Shown: one piece after another, positions 9,692-18,226 of the stretch | Position numbering within the stretch: the first letter of the stretch is position 1 | How the letters are laid out: the number at the start of each line of letters is the position of its first letter | Assembly (NCBI RefSeq): GCF_027706745.1 | Contig: NZ_JAQFWP010000015.1 | Span: 1-64,000, forward strand | Reading direction: 5' to 3' | Origin: Nocardiopsis suaedae | GTDB taxonomy: Bacteria; Actinomycetota; Actinomycetes; Streptosporangiales; Streptosporangiaceae | Length of the DNA: 64,000 nucleotides | Translations under genes and position numbers: made by a program | Notes under the pieces: generated by a model | What the model saw: only the letters and a program-made list of their open reading frames with translations | Databases searched by the model: none | Told to the model about the DNA's origin: nothing

Positions 9692-10103
9692 GCGGGCTCA
9701 GGGCTCCTTTCGCGCGTTCGCGCATTCGACCGGCGCCCGGCCACTGGGGGAGCCCGGGTGCGGCGAATGTGAGGTTGTGCATGCCGGATGCGGCCCCACC
9801 GCCGCCTCCGCGCCCCGCGTGGCCCCGGGGCCGGTCACGGCAGGTTTGACCGCCTACGAGCCTATCGCCCCGGGCAGGGCCCGGGCGCGCCGCCACACGC
9901 ACCGCGTCACGTGGCCCTCGTCGCCCTCCGATGCGGGAATGCGCGGTGACGCGCCGCAGGGGGCGCCCCGGTCAAGCACCCGCCCGCGGGAGTACTACAG
10001 TAAGTCGTCGACGGGGTTTTACCGGCTCTTGGCAGGTGCGGGAGAACGGTTCCGGCCCCGGCGTGGCGAGCAGAAGCATCCCGATCTTTCTCCGAGGTTC
10101 AGC
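9692..10103. other. Divergent intergenic region between tkt and ctaB
   Basis: About 410 bp carrying the control regions of both divergent transcripts. The only specific element seen is the AGTACTAC motif shared with ctaA at 9991-10008. No small gene with a credible start was found. Confidence 0.6.
9991..10008 (+). promoter_or_regulatory. ctaB upstream motif shared with ctaA
   Basis: AGTACTAC, five variable bases, then GTCGT; the same arrangement with identical spacing lies directly before ctaA at 13863-13880. It can be read as an imperfect inverted repeat ACTAC-N5-GTCGT (an operator) or as a -10 element of the TANNNT type (TACAGT here, TACGCT at ctaA). Occurrence before both heme A genes suggests joint control. 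Confidence 0.5.
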
Positions 10104-11084
10104 GTGTCGTTGTCCGTAGAGCGGATGTCCCCCGCGCCGTCGTCCCCCACCGGCGACGAGAGCGGCGACGGGCCGGGGCGCCGCGCCTCCGTGGGCGCCT
10201 ACGTGCGGGCCTACGTCGCGTTGTCCAAGCCCCGGGTCATCGAGCTGCTGCTGATCACCACCATCCCGGTGATGTTCGTGGCCGCCCAGGGGGTGCCCCC
10301 GCTGTGGACGGCCGCGGCCACCCTGGTGTTCGGCACCATGTCGGCGGCCAGCGCCAACGCGCTCAACTGCTACATCGACCGGGACATCGACAAGGAGATG
10401 CGCCGCACCCGGCGCCGCCCGGTGGCCATGCACCAGGTCACCCCGCGCGGGACGCTCGTCTACGGCCTCGTGCTGGCGGTGGGCTCCACGGCCGGGTTCG
10501 CGCTGGCGGTGAACTGGCTGTCGGCCGCGCTGTCGGTGTTCGCGATCCTGTTCTACATCTTCGTGTACACGCTGCTGCTCAAGCGGCGCACCGCGCAGAA
10601 CGTGGTGTGGGGCGGCATCGCCGGGTGCATGCCGGTGCTCATCGGCTGGGCCGCCATCACCGAGCGCCTGGACTGGGCTCCGTTCGTGCTCTTCCTCGTG
10701 GTGTTCTTCTGGACCCCGCCGCACACCTGGGCGCTGGCCATGCGCTACCGGGAGGACTACGCGGCCGCGCAGGTGCCGATGCTGCCGGTGGTGGCCACCG
10801 ACCGGCGGGTGCTGCTGGAGTGCGTGCTCTACAGCTGGGCCACCGTGGTCACCTCGGTGCTGCTGTGGCCGGTGGCCGGCACCACCCTGTTCTACCTGGC
10901 GGTCGCGGTGGTCCTGGGCGGCCTGCTGCTGGTGCAGGCGCACCGCCTGCTGGCGCGGTCCCGGGCCGGGGTGTCCGGGGCCCAGCTCAAGACGATGGGC
11001 TTCTTCCACCTGTCCAACGCCTACCTGGCGCTGCTGTTCACCGCGGTGACCATCGACCCGCTGCTGGCGGGCTGGCTGGCCTGA
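10104..11084 (+). CDS. ctaB: Heme O synthase (protoheme IX farnesyltransferase)
   Basis: Integral membrane UbiA-family prenyltransferase that adds a farnesyl group to heme B, giving heme O for cytochrome oxidase. The 326-residue product has about eight to nine hydrophobic segments. The first Asp-rich motif is NCYIDRDID near residue 92, and the second region, [16 protein letters not shown], is near 220. GTG 10104 has GAGG at good spacing; an ATG seven codons later (10125) is the alternative. It is transcribed away from tkt, the usual actinobacterial arrangement. Its product feeds CtaA, encoded at 13881. Confidence 0.95.
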   Translation: MSLSVERMSPAPSSPTGDESGDGPGRRASVGAYVRAYVALSKPRVIELLLITTIPVMFVAAQGVPPLWTAAATLVFGTMSAASANALNCYIDRDIDKEMRRTRRRPVAMHQVTPRGTLVYGLVLAVGSTAGFALAVNWLSAALSVFAILFYIFVYTLLLKRRTAQNVVWGGIAGCMPVLIGWAAITERLDWAPFVLFLVVFFWTPPHTWALAMRYREDYAAAQVPMLPVVATDRRVLLECVLYSWATVVTSVLLWPVAGTTLFYLAVAVVLGGLLLVQAHRLLARSRAGVSGAQLKTMGFFHLSNAYLALLFTAVTIDPLLAGWLA

Positions 11085-11211
11085 CGCCCCGCCCGCCCCC
11101 TTCCTCCCCGCTCCTTCCCGCCTTTCCCGAGATGGGGACGGGGGCGCCCGGGGCCGCCGGACGCGCGGCGGCTTCGGCCCCGCGGCCCGTCTACCGCTAC
11201 CATCGGGCACC

Positions 11212-12564
11212 ATGTCGGGTCTGGACACCAAAGCCATCCTCGAAGGCCGCCGCCCGGGCAGGCGCTCGATCGGCCTGTTCGTGGGCATCTTCGTCAGCGT
11301 GCTGTGCACCCTGGCCATGCTCGGGTACCTGCTGCTGGCCGGGCTGGCCGGCGGCGGCGTGGCCGGTGTGGCCGGGTTCCTGATCGCCCTGGTCGCCGCC
11401 GTCATCCCGGTGGCCTTCCTGGTGCCGCTGATCCTCATGCTGGACCGGCTCGAACCCGAGCCGCGGTCCATGATGCTCTTCGCGTTCGTGTGGGGCGCCG
11501 GGGTCGCGGTGGGGGCCTCCTTCATCCTCAACACCGCCGGGATGGAGATGTGGGCGGTGCCGCTGTTCGGCGCCGACATGGGCGAGATCATCACGACGAC
11601 CGCGGTCGCCCCGATCGTGGAGGAGAGCGCCAAGGGGCTGGTCCTGCTCGTGCTGCTGTGGCGGCGCCGGTACGAGATCGACTCCTTCACCGACGGCGTC
11701 ACCTACGCGGCCATGGTGGCCACCGGCTTCGCGTTCACCGAGAACGTGCTGTACTTCCTGACGTCCTACTTCGAGCAGGGCTTCTTCGGGCTGGCGTTCA
11801 CCTTCGTGCTGCGCGGCCTCATCGGCCCGTTCGGGCACCCGTTGTACACCGCGATGATCGGCATCGGCGTGGCGTACGCCGCCATGCACCGGGGCGCGGG
11901 GCGGTTCTTCGCCCCGGTCGCCGGGTGGGTCGGCGCGGTCCTGCTGCACGCGCTGTGGAACGGCTCCACCGTGTTCGGCTGGGCCGTGGTGGGGGCCGCC
12001 TACGGGATCCTCTTCTTCGTCCTGGTGGCGATCATCGCCATCGCGGTGCAGGACCGGCGGCGCCAGGTCGGGGCGATCTCCTACTACCTGCCGCAGTACG
12101 TGCCCACCGGGCTGGTGACCCCCGCCGACATCCGCATGCTCAGCACCATCAAGGGGCGCCGGGCCGCGCGCGGGTGGGCCCAGCGCAACGCCGGCGGGCG
12201 CGGCAAGGTGGCGATGAAGGACTACCAGCTCGCCGCCACCGAGCTGGCGCTGCTGCACCAGCGGCTCGACCGGGGCGTGGCGCGCCCGGAGTGGGAGCAG
12301 CGGCGCGACGGCTTCCTGGCGCTGATGCACGTGGCCAGGGAGGCGTTCCTGGGCCGGGTGGCCCGCCCGGCGGCCCCGGCGTGGGCGCCGTCCCCGACCG
12401 ACTCCGGTTTCCTGAAGCGGTCGGACTTCCAGCACGTGATCACCCAGGCCCAGGCCAAGCGCGGCTTCAGCGAACGCCCCGGCCAGATGCCCCAGGCCCC
12501 GCCCCCGGGCCCGGCCCAGGGCCCCTTCCCGCCCCCGGGGCCCCCAGGCCCGCCGGGGCGCTGA
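11212..12564 (+). CDS. PrsW-family intramembrane metalloprotease
   Basis: A 450-residue membrane protein of the PrsW/CAAX-like protease clan. PrsW of Bacillus cleaves the anti-sigma factor RsiW; the substrate here is unknown. About eight membrane segments lie between residues 20 and 290. Expected catalytic motifs are seen: the EE pair E137-E138 in APIVEESAKGL, FTEN with E177, a conserved GHPLYT His near 213, and LLHALWNG near 245. The C-terminal 150 residues are cytoplasmic and end in a Pro/Gly-rich tail. No ribosome binding site precedes ATG 11212 and TACCAT lies about 13 bases upstream, so a leaderless transcript is possible. Confidence 0.88.
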   Translation: MSGLDTKAILEGRRPGRRSIGLFVGIFVSVLCTLAMLGYLLLAGLAGGGVAGVAGFLIALVAAVIPVAFLVPLILMLDRLEPEPRSMMLFAFVWGAGVAVGASFILNTAGMEMWAVPLFGADMGEIITTTAVAPIVEESAKGLVLLVLLWRRRYEIDSFTDGVTYAAMVATGFAFTENVLYFLTSYFEQGFFGLAFTFVLRGLIGPFGHPLYTAMIGIGVAYAAMHRGAGRFFAPVAGWVGAVLLHALWNGSTVFGWAVVGAAYGILFFVLVAIIAIAVQDRRRQVGAISYYLPQYVPTGLVTPADIRMLSTIKGRRAARGWAQRNAGGRGKVAMKDYQLAATELALLHQRLDRGVARPEWEQRRDGFLALMHVAREAFLGRVARPAAPAWAPSPTDSGFLKRSDFQHVITQAQAKRGFSERPGQMPQAPPPGPAQGPFPPPGPPGPPGR

Positions 12565-12598
12565 GGCGGACGCGGGTGAGGGGGCGCCGGACGGCGCC

Positions 12599-12631
12599 GC
12601 GGCCCCGTCCCTGAGGCGGGACGGGGGCCGC
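12599..12631. terminator. Bidirectional terminator between convergent genes
   Basis: A GC-rich stem of about 13 bp (12599-12611 with 12618-12631, one bulged G) with a six-base loop sits between the converging protease gene and the Spo0M-like gene and can serve both. Confidence 0.65.
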
Positions 12632-12665
12632 CGCCGGGCGGCGGGGGTCAGCGGTGCGCCCGTAC

Positions 12666-13478
12666 TCAGATCAGGCTGCGCTCACCGGCGATGGTGTGGA
12701 TCCACGTGTGGAGCCGGCCCGCGATCTCCTCAGGGTCGGCGGTGCCGTGCTCGGCGGTCAGGCGCAGGAGGGTGTCGCCGCCCTCGCTGAACAGGATGCC
12801 GGGCTTCTTGTCCAGCTCCAGGACCACGTCGACCCCCTCCTCGTCGGTGAGGAAGGTCAGCTCCAGGGACTCCAGGCCCGCGTACCGTCCGCCGCCCGCG
12901 TACTCGAACTCCTGGTAGAAGGGCAGCTTCTGGCGGGTCCCGGCGATCTCGCCCTTCTCCAGGTCGACGCCCTTCAGCTCGAAGCCCAGCGCGTGCAGCG
13001 CCCGCAGGACCGCGGCCTGCACCGGAAGGGGCTCGATGAGCAGCGGGTCCACGTCCTTGCGGTCAAGGGCGTTGTCCACGTGCAGGCGCGTGTTGAGGCC
13101 CACGCCCTCCAGGATGTGGTTCCCCTCCACGGCGGTGACGGGCGCCTCCACGGGGACGGTCAGCGCGAAGGGCAGCTCGAACTCCTGCTCGGGCTCCAGC
13201 TCCATCTGATCGGAGCAGACGACCTGCTCGGCGACGACCACGTCGATGGTGTACTCGCCCGAGTGCTCCTCACCCTCGGAGTCCTCGTACTGGTACTCCT
13301 TCTCCACCGTGGCGCGCAGACCGACACTGATGCCCTCGATCGTCTGGGCGACACTGCCGCCGGTGACCTTGATGGTCCCGGTGACGGTGCCGCCCGGGTG
13401 GACGCTCTCCCCGTCCAGGGTGGTCTCCACGGTGGCCCCGCCGATGCCGACGCTGGCGAGCATGCGCTTGAAGATCAC
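12666..13478 (-). CDS. Spo0M-like sporulation control protein
   Basis: The 270-residue product belongs to the Spo0M family (arrestin-like fold), linked to sporulation control in Bacillus and widespread in actinomycetes. It begins with FKRMLASVGIGGATVETTLDG and has the expected all-beta pattern, with HPGGTVTGTIKVTGG near 30 and the acidic C-terminal half containing VDVVLELDKKPG. GTG 13478 is preferred to the internal ATG 13463 because GAAAGAGA precedes it at good spacing. It is probably a single-gene transcript, converging on the protease gene. Confidence 0.85.
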   Translation of the reverse strand: MIFKRMLASVGIGGATVETTLDGESVHPGGTVTGTIKVTGGSVAQTIEGISVGLRATVEKEYQYEDSEGEEHSGEYTIDVVVAEQVVCSDQMELEPEQEFELPFALTVPVEAPVTAVEGNHILEGVGLNTRLHVDNALDRKDVDPLLIEPLPVQAAVLRALHALGFELKGVDLEKGEIAGTRQKLPFYQEFEYAGGGRYAGLESLELTFLTDEEGVDVVLELDKKPGILFSEGGDTLLRLTAEHGTADPEEIAGRLHTWIHTIAGERSLI

Positions 13479-13862
13479 TGAGTCTCTTTCCACAGGCCCA
13501 CTGCCCTGGACGCCGGAGAGTGAGGGCAGGGAACCGGGATGCGAACGAGTGGGGTACCGGCGCCGTGCGCTAGGACGCGTCGGCGCAGGCGCCGGTTTTC
13601 CCCTCACTGCGGGCTTTTCGTGTCGGCTTCGCCTGCGCCGGGCCGCCACGAGCCGGGCCTCGTCGGGGGGCGTGCTCGACTCGTCCTCGCACACCGTGTT
13701 CGCGGTGGTGATGGGCGCTCGCACGGCGGCGACGGCGGCGCACGGTCCTTACGCTCCGGGACGCGGGAGGCGGATCATCCGTGATGTCCGGTTACGGCCA
13801 TCGGCCCGCACGGCCCTCCGGGGGAGGGGGAACCGCGCCCTGGTTCGAGGTGCGGGCGGGCC
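13479..13862. other. Divergent intergenic region upstream of ctaA
   Basis: About 380 bp without a supported gene. It has one hairpin on the plus strand (13556-13564 with 13588-13596, followed by TTTT) that resembles a terminator although no plus-strand gene precedes it. The ctaA motif begins at 13863. Confidence 0.5.
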
Positions 13863-13880
13863 AGTACTACGCTTTGTCGT
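13863..13880 (+). promoter_or_regulatory. ctaA upstream motif shared with ctaB
   Basis: AGTACTAC, GCTTT, GTCGT, ending at the base before the ctaA ATG. If TACGCT (13868-13873) is the -10 element, transcription would start at or next to the ATG and the mRNA would be leaderless. No ribosome binding site is visible, which agrees. See the matching site at 9991-10008. Confidence 0.5.
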
Positions 13881-14948
13881 ATGCATGTTGAGCCTGGTCC
13901 GGCGGCGCTGGCGGCCGATGACATCGAGATCCTCTCCCTGCCCCTGTGGGCCTGGCAGGTGGCCTTCGCCGTCGCCGGGGTGGTCGCGCTCGTGCTGCTC
14001 GCGCGCACCATCTGGCACCCCACGACGCGCACCCTGCGGTGGTGGGCGCTGGGCAACGTGATCGTCAACGCCGGGATCGCGGTCACCGGCGCGACCGTGC
14101 GCGTCACCTCCTCCGGGCTGGGGTGCTCGGAGTGGCCGCGCTGCACCGAGGACAGCTTCGTCCCGGTCGACACCGGGCACACCGCCTGGCAGGCCGCCAT
14201 CGAGTTCGGCAACCGCACGCTCACCTTCCTGGTGCTGGCGGTCGGCGTCATCGTGCTGGTGGCCGTGCTGCGCATGCGGCCCCGCCGCCGCGACCTGACC
14301 GCGCTCGCCGTCGCCATCCCCCTCGGGGTGATGGGCCAGGCGGTGGTCGGCGGCATCACCGTGTGGAGCCGGCTGCACCCGGCCTCGGTCGCCGCGCACT
14401 TCCTGCTGTCCATGGTGGTGGTCGTGCTCACCATGGCCTTCTACGTGCGCTGCCGCGAGCCGCAGGGCGTCCTGCGGCCCACCGTCGGCCCCGCCGCCCG
14501 GCTTCTGGCCACCGCGCTGGTCCCGCTGGGGTTCGTGCTGCTGACCGCCGGGACCGTCGTCACCGGGACCGGACCGCACGGCGGCGACATCGACGCTCCG
14601 CGCTGGGGCTTCGACATGGTGGTCGTGGCCCGCACGCATTCGCTCCTGGCGTGGGCGACCAGCGTCGGAGCCGTCGCCATGGCGGTGCTGACCCGCCGCG
14701 GGCCCGCCGCCGCCCGGCGGCAGAGCCTCCTGCTGATCGCCGCGATCGTGGCCCAGGGCACGATCGGGTACGTCCAGTACTTCACCGGCCTGCCCGAGTG
14801 GCTGGTCGTACTGCACGTCCTGGGCTCGGCGGTGGTGTGGATCGCGATCCTGCGCCTGTACTTCGCCACCGCCGAACGCGTGGCCCCCGACGGGGGAGCG
14901 GGGAACGCGGAGGACACCCGGCTCGGCGCGACGGCGGCGAAGGCCTGA
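13881..14948 (+). CDS. ctaA: Heme A synthase (COX15/CtaA family)
   Basis: Integral membrane enzyme that oxidises the C8 methyl of heme O to the formyl group of heme A for aa3-type cytochrome oxidase. The 355-residue protein has eight hydrophobic segments in two four-helix halves. The GATVRVTSSGLGCSEWPRC loop near residue 72 contains the conserved Cys pair. Conserved heme-ligand histidines follow: GHTAWQAAIEFGNR near 113, HPASVAAHF near 172, ARTHSLLAW near 252 and LHVLGSAVVW near 312. The start lies directly after the shared motif with ctaB and probably gives a leaderless mRNA. Confidence 0.94.
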   Translation: MHVEPGPAALAADDIEILSLPLWAWQVAFAVAGVVALVLLARTIWHPTTRTLRWWALGNVIVNAGIAVTGATVRVTSSGLGCSEWPRCTEDSFVPVDTGHTAWQAAIEFGNRTLTFLVLAVGVIVLVAVLRMRPRRRDLTALAVAIPLGVMGQAVVGGITVWSRLHPASVAAHFLLSMVVVVLTMAFYVRCREPQGVLRPTVGPAARLLATALVPLGFVLLTAGTVVTGTGPHGGDIDAPRWGFDMVVVARTHSLLAWATSVGAVAMAVLTRRGPAAARRQSLLLIAAIVAQGTIGYVQYFTGLPEWLVVLHVLGSAVVWIAILRLYFATAERVAPDGGAGNAEDTRLGATAAKA

Positions 14949-15081
14949 CGAGCCGGGTCACGTCTTCTGCCAACGACGGCCAAGAATCGCTGATGACGGG
15001 CCGTGACGCTTGGTGCTCGGCGGCGTCGTGTGGGAGATACCTACTCGACCGAGAACGGCGACGAGCGGAGGAGAGGTCCGC

Positions 15082-15243
15082 ATGCCCTACGGAAGTGCGT
15101 CCGGCCCGGGAGCGACACTCGCGGCGACCGGGGTGGCGACCGGCTACACGTGGCTGGTGGCCACCGGCCTGATCCTCGTGGTGGCCGGAGCGCTCATGAT
15201 CAGACTCTCCTTCCGGCGGAAGACGGGGCCGCTGGAACGGTGA
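15082..15243 (+). CDS. Tiny membrane protein with a LAATG sorting-signal-like sequence
   Basis: A 53-codon gene with a strong ribosome binding site (GGAGGAGAGG). The whole protein is a short Gly/Ser/Ala-rich N terminus, TLAATG at residues 12-17, one hydrophobic helix (about 21-42) and a basic RRK tail. This is the layout of a sortase cell-wall sorting signal, with LAXTG the motif used by class E sortases of high-G+C actinobacteria. There is no room for a signal peptide or an exposed domain. It overlaps the next gene as GTGA, so the two are coupled. Whether it is really a sortase substrate is inference; it could be a small accessory subunit of the glycosyltransferase. Confidence 0.6.
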   Translation: MPYGSASGPGATLAATGVATGYTWLVATGLILVVAGALMIRLSFRRKTGPLER

Positions 15244-16769
15244 CGGCCGCCGGGCCGGCGGCGGGGGACGCCCCCCGCCGCCCTGAGGAAGCCGAACTCC
15301 CGCGTGCCGACTCCAGCAGTCCCGGGGTGGCCGTCGTGTGCGGATCGATCGCCCTGCTCCTCTTCGGAGTGTGGGCCGTGCTGCACCTGTTCTACGCGGT
15401 CGCGGCCCACCGGTCGGGCTCGGAGGGCCTGGCGATGGTCTGGGCGGTCTGCTTCCTGCTCCTGTGGTGGGTGCCGTTGGCCTGGTTCGACCGGCCGACA
15501 CGGGCGCCCGCCGACAAGCGGGCCGAACTCGACGGCTTGGCCGTGACCGTGCAGATCCCCGTCTACAACGAGGACCCGGGCATCCTGCGCCAGTGCCTGC
15601 GCTCGGTCCTCGAGCAGACCCGGCCGGTCCAGCGGGTCCGGGTCGTGGACGACGGCTCCGTCGACCCCGGGACCGGGGAGCCCATGACCTATGCGCGGAT
15701 CCGGGACGACTTCCTCGCCCGCGCCACCGCGCTGGGCGTGGAGGCCACCTGGGACCGGACCGTCAACAGGGGCAAGCGCTTCGCGCAGATGCACGTCCTC
15801 GGCACCGACCCCGCCGACATCTTCATCACGCTCGACAGCGACTCCATCATGGACCGCAACGCCGTCCGTGAGGGCCTGCAGCCGTTCGCGGATCCGAAGG
15901 TGCAGTCGGTGGCGGGCCACGTGATCGTCCTGAACAGCCGGGCCACGCTGCTGACCCGTCTGACCTGCCTGCTCTACCTGCCGTTCACCCGAGGGCTGCG
16001 GAGCGCCCAATCGGTGCTGGGGCGGGTGACGATCAACTCGGGGACGCTCGCGTTCTACCGTGCGGAGACGGTGCGCTCCGTCGCCGGGGTCTACGAGCAC
16101 GAGCAGTTCTGGGGCCGTCCGATGCAGATGAACGACGACTCCATGCTGACCTTCTACGCGCTTCTGCGCGGCAACACCGTGCACCAGCCCTCGGCGCTCG
16201 TGTTCACCCTGGTTCCGGAGCGCCTCCGTCACTACCTGGGCCAGCAGCTGCGTTGGATGCGGGGGACGACGGTGCGGCACCTGTGGTGGCTGCGCTACAT
16301 GCCGGTGACCGGGGTGGTGTTCTGGGGGACCGTCGCCGAGTACCTGCACCTCCTGCTGGGGGTCGCGATCCCCGCGGTGGTCTTCGCCGATCCGGTGCTG
16401 CGGGCCCACTGGCAGGAGATCGGCTTCGCCGCGCTCCTGATCGGGTCGGTGCTCAACTACGTGATGGCGCTGCGCATCTTCGCGGTCCGGCGCAGCGACG
16501 AGTCGCCCGCCTACCGCGTTCTGCTCTTCCTCCTGTCCCCTGTGGCGGGTGCGTGGCGGATCATCATGCTCCGCCCGCTGTACCTGTACGCCATGCTGAC
16601 GTGCCGCAGGATCGCCCAATGGGGGACGAGGGAGTCCATCGACGTCGCGTTGGGGGAGGACGGAACCGGAGCGAAGGGGCGGGGGACGTCCGGAGGCATT
16701 CGGCCGTGGGCGCCCATGAGGCGTGACCGGCGTTCCGCTGAAGCGGAAAAGGACGTCACGCCTGCCTGA
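15240..16769 (+). CDS. Family 2 membrane glycosyltransferase, hyaluronan-synthase/NodC-like
   Basis: A processive membrane glycosyltransferase of 509 residues, predicted to build and perhaps export a polysaccharide. Two membrane segments (about 30-85) precede a GT-A catalytic domain. That domain has VQIPVYNED near 101, the nucleotide-sugar motif VVDDGSVD near 131, the metal site LDSDS near 189, and the acceptor/processivity QQLRWMRG motif near 333. Four or so membrane helices follow. The order of motifs matches hyaluronan, chitin-oligosaccharide and cellulose synthases, but the sugar used cannot be told. It is coupled by overlap to the LAATG protein and ends at a strong palindromic terminator. 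Confidence 0.87.
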   Translation: MTAAGPAAGDAPRRPEEAELPRADSSSPGVAVVCGSIALLLFGVWAVLHLFYAVAAHRSGSEGLAMVWAVCFLLLWWVPLAWFDRPTRAPADKRAELDGLAVTVQIPVYNEDPGILRQCLRSVLEQTRPVQRVRVVDDGSVDPGTGEPMTYARIRDDFLARATALGVEATWDRTVNRGKRFAQMHVLGTDPADIFITLDSDSIMDRNAVREGLQPFADPKVQSVAGHVIVLNSRATLLTRLTCLLYLPFTRGLRSAQSVLGRVTINSGTLAFYRAETVRSVAGVYEHEQFWGRPMQMNDDSMLTFYALLRGNTVHQPSALVFTLVPERLRHYLGQQLRWMRGTTVRHLWWLRYMPVTGVVFWGTVAEYLHLLLGVAIPAVVFADPVLRAHWQEIGFAALLIGSVLNYVMALRIFAVRRSDESPAYRVLLFLLSPVAGAWRIIMLRPLYLYAMLTCRRIAQWGTRESIDVALGEDGTGAKGRGTSGGIRPWAPMRRDRRSAEAEKDVTPA

Positions 16770-16814
16770 CCTCCGTCTCATGGAGGGAGAGACGGGCATC
16801 GGACGAGGCATGGA

Positions 16815-16846
16815 CGCGGGGCCCTGGGAATTCCCAGGGCCCCGCG
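16815..16846. terminator. Perfect 32-bp palindromic terminator
   Basis: 16815-16830 is exactly complementary to 16831-16846, giving a 14-bp GC-rich stem with an AATT loop, 45 bp after the glycosyltransferase stop. Confidence 0.75.
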
Positions 16847-17033
16847 CATGTGCGCCGTCGGGCGCGCCCCCCGGTGGAACAGCGGTCGAAGGCCCCGACC
16901 GGCCGGGGCGTTCCCAGGAGGTTGTCGGTCATGCGGCCATGCTGGGCCGCGCTCCGTCCCCGTTCCTGGGTGTGCTGCTCCCAGGCGCACCGCCGCCTTC
17001 CCCGCCCCCGCGCGGTCGGTGAGAGTGGCCGTC

Positions 17034-17798
17034 ATGACCACCGACGCCATGAACAACAACGCCGAGACCGACGACAGGCGACAGGTCGTCCTGGTGACAG
17101 GTGCCTCCAGCGGCATCGGAGAGGCCACGGCGCGGCACCTGGCGGCCGAGGGCCACCACGTCGTCCTCGCCGCCAGGCGCACGGACCGGCTCGACGCCAT
17201 CACCGAGGAGCTGCGCCGCGCCGGGCACAGCGCGGAGGGCCGCGCCTTGGACGTCACGGACAGGGAGCGCTTCGGGGAACTCGTCGACGACGTTGCCGCC
17301 CGGCACGGCGGCCTAGACGTCCTGGTCGGGAATGCGGGCGTCATGCTGCTCTCCCGGCTCGACGCGCTGCTCGTGGACGAATGGGACCGGATGCTCGACG
17401 TCAACGTCCGCGGTCTGTACAACGGGATCGCCGCCGTCCTGCCGCACTTCCGGGAGCAGGGGGCGGGGCACGTCGTCACGATCGCCTCGATCGGGGCGCA
17501 CGAGGTCGTCCCGACCTCGGCGATCTACTCGGCGACCAAGTACGCGGCGTGGGCGCTCACCGAGGGCCTGCGCCAGGAGTCCGACCCCGCCATCCGCGCC
17601 ACGACCGTCTCTCCGGGCGTGACCGAGTCCGAACTCGCCGACCACATCACCGACCCTTACGCGGCGGACGCCATGGTCGCTTACCGCGCGGCCGCCGTCC
17701 CCGCCGACGCCATCGCTCGGGCCGTCGGCTTCGCCGTTGCGCAGCCGGCCGACGTGGACGTCAACGAGATCATCGTCCGCCCCGCCGCGCAGCGCTGA
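17034..17798 (+). CDS. SDR-family NAD(P)-dependent oxidoreductase
   Basis: A classical short-chain dehydrogenase/reductase of 254 residues. The cofactor motif TGASSGIG is near residue 20, NAGVM near 95, and the catalytic Ser...YSATK (Tyr-x-x-x-Lys) near 146-160. The closest familiar group is the broad actinobacterial SDRs of the YdfG type with SPGVTESEL after the active site. Substrate unknown. ATG 17034 is used; a GTG three codons upstream is possible. It stands alone, before the Y-RNA-like region. Confidence 0.88.
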   Translation: MTTDAMNNNAETDDRRQVVLVTGASSGIGEATARHLAAEGHHVVLAARRTDRLDAITEELRRAGHSAEGRALDVTDRERFGELVDDVAARHGGLDVLVGNAGVMLLSRLDALLVDEWDRMLDVNVRGLYNGIAAVLPHFREQGAGHVVTIASIGAHEVVPTSAIYSATKYAAWALTEGLRQESDPAIRATTVSPGVTESELADHITDPYAADAMVAYRAAAVPADAIARAVGFAVAQPADVDVNEIIVRPAAQR

Positions 17799-17865
17799 CC
17801 TGGACACGATTCCGAGGTCCGCACGGCTAAGGGTGCCCGGATCCGCTGGTACGCGGAACGGCATC

Positions 17866-18187
17866 GACGCCGCCGAATGGTTCCCGGAGGAAAACCGCTT
17901 TCTCCGCGAACCGGGGCGCTGTTAGCTTCTGAGGGCACCTCCCGGTGCGTAGGCGACGGGTACTTCTGGCGAAACCGCGCGGGCTGTCGGGGCCCGTAAA
18001 CCCGCATCATCACGGCGGGTGAAGCCGTCGCCGCCTTTGATCTCGGGAGGACACAACTTCAGAAGGGGCGCCCGGTGCGCAGACGGCGGTTACTTCGGGT
18101 TCGATTCCTGGCATCGGCATGTCCGGTGCGGCTCTCATAGGTGAGCATTTCTGTGCCCGCCGTCGCCATTGACCTCGGGCGTCTTTT
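17866..18187 (+). ncRNA. Candidate Y RNA(s) (YrlA-like), tandem tRNA-like modules
   Basis: The 428 bp upstream of the TROVE gene has no protein gene but resembles bacterial Y RNA. GCCGAATG near 17872 fits the reported 5' Ro-binding consensus GNCGAAN0-1G, and CATTGACCTC near 18168 fits the 3' consensus CNUUGACCNC (consensus from memory). These strands pair as AATGG/CCATT, and outside the internal loop as GACGCC/GGCGTC, followed by TTTT. Between them lies a T-arm like that of a tRNA: stem TCGGG/CCTGG around loop TTCGATT (18095-18111). Two units about 130-135 bp apart share CCCGGTGCG, TACTTC and GCCGTCGCC. The first also has a near-match 3' strand (CTTTGATCTC near 18035). One long RNA or two RNAs cannot be told apart. 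Confidence 0.5.
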
Positions 18188-18226
18188 CTGAATGCGGTTC
18201 CTCCCGGTGCGGAAGGAGCCTTTCCT

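Noticed and set aside
13556-13599. A terminator with T tail upstream of ctaA
   Set aside because: The hairpin is real but there is no plus-strand gene before it to terminate, so no function is assigned.
18024-18118. A tRNA gene, suggested by GGTTCGATTCC
   Set aside because: Only the T-arm is convincing. There is no standard anticodon arm or D-loop, and the best acceptor-like pairing has two central mismatches. A tRNA-like module in a Y RNA fits better.
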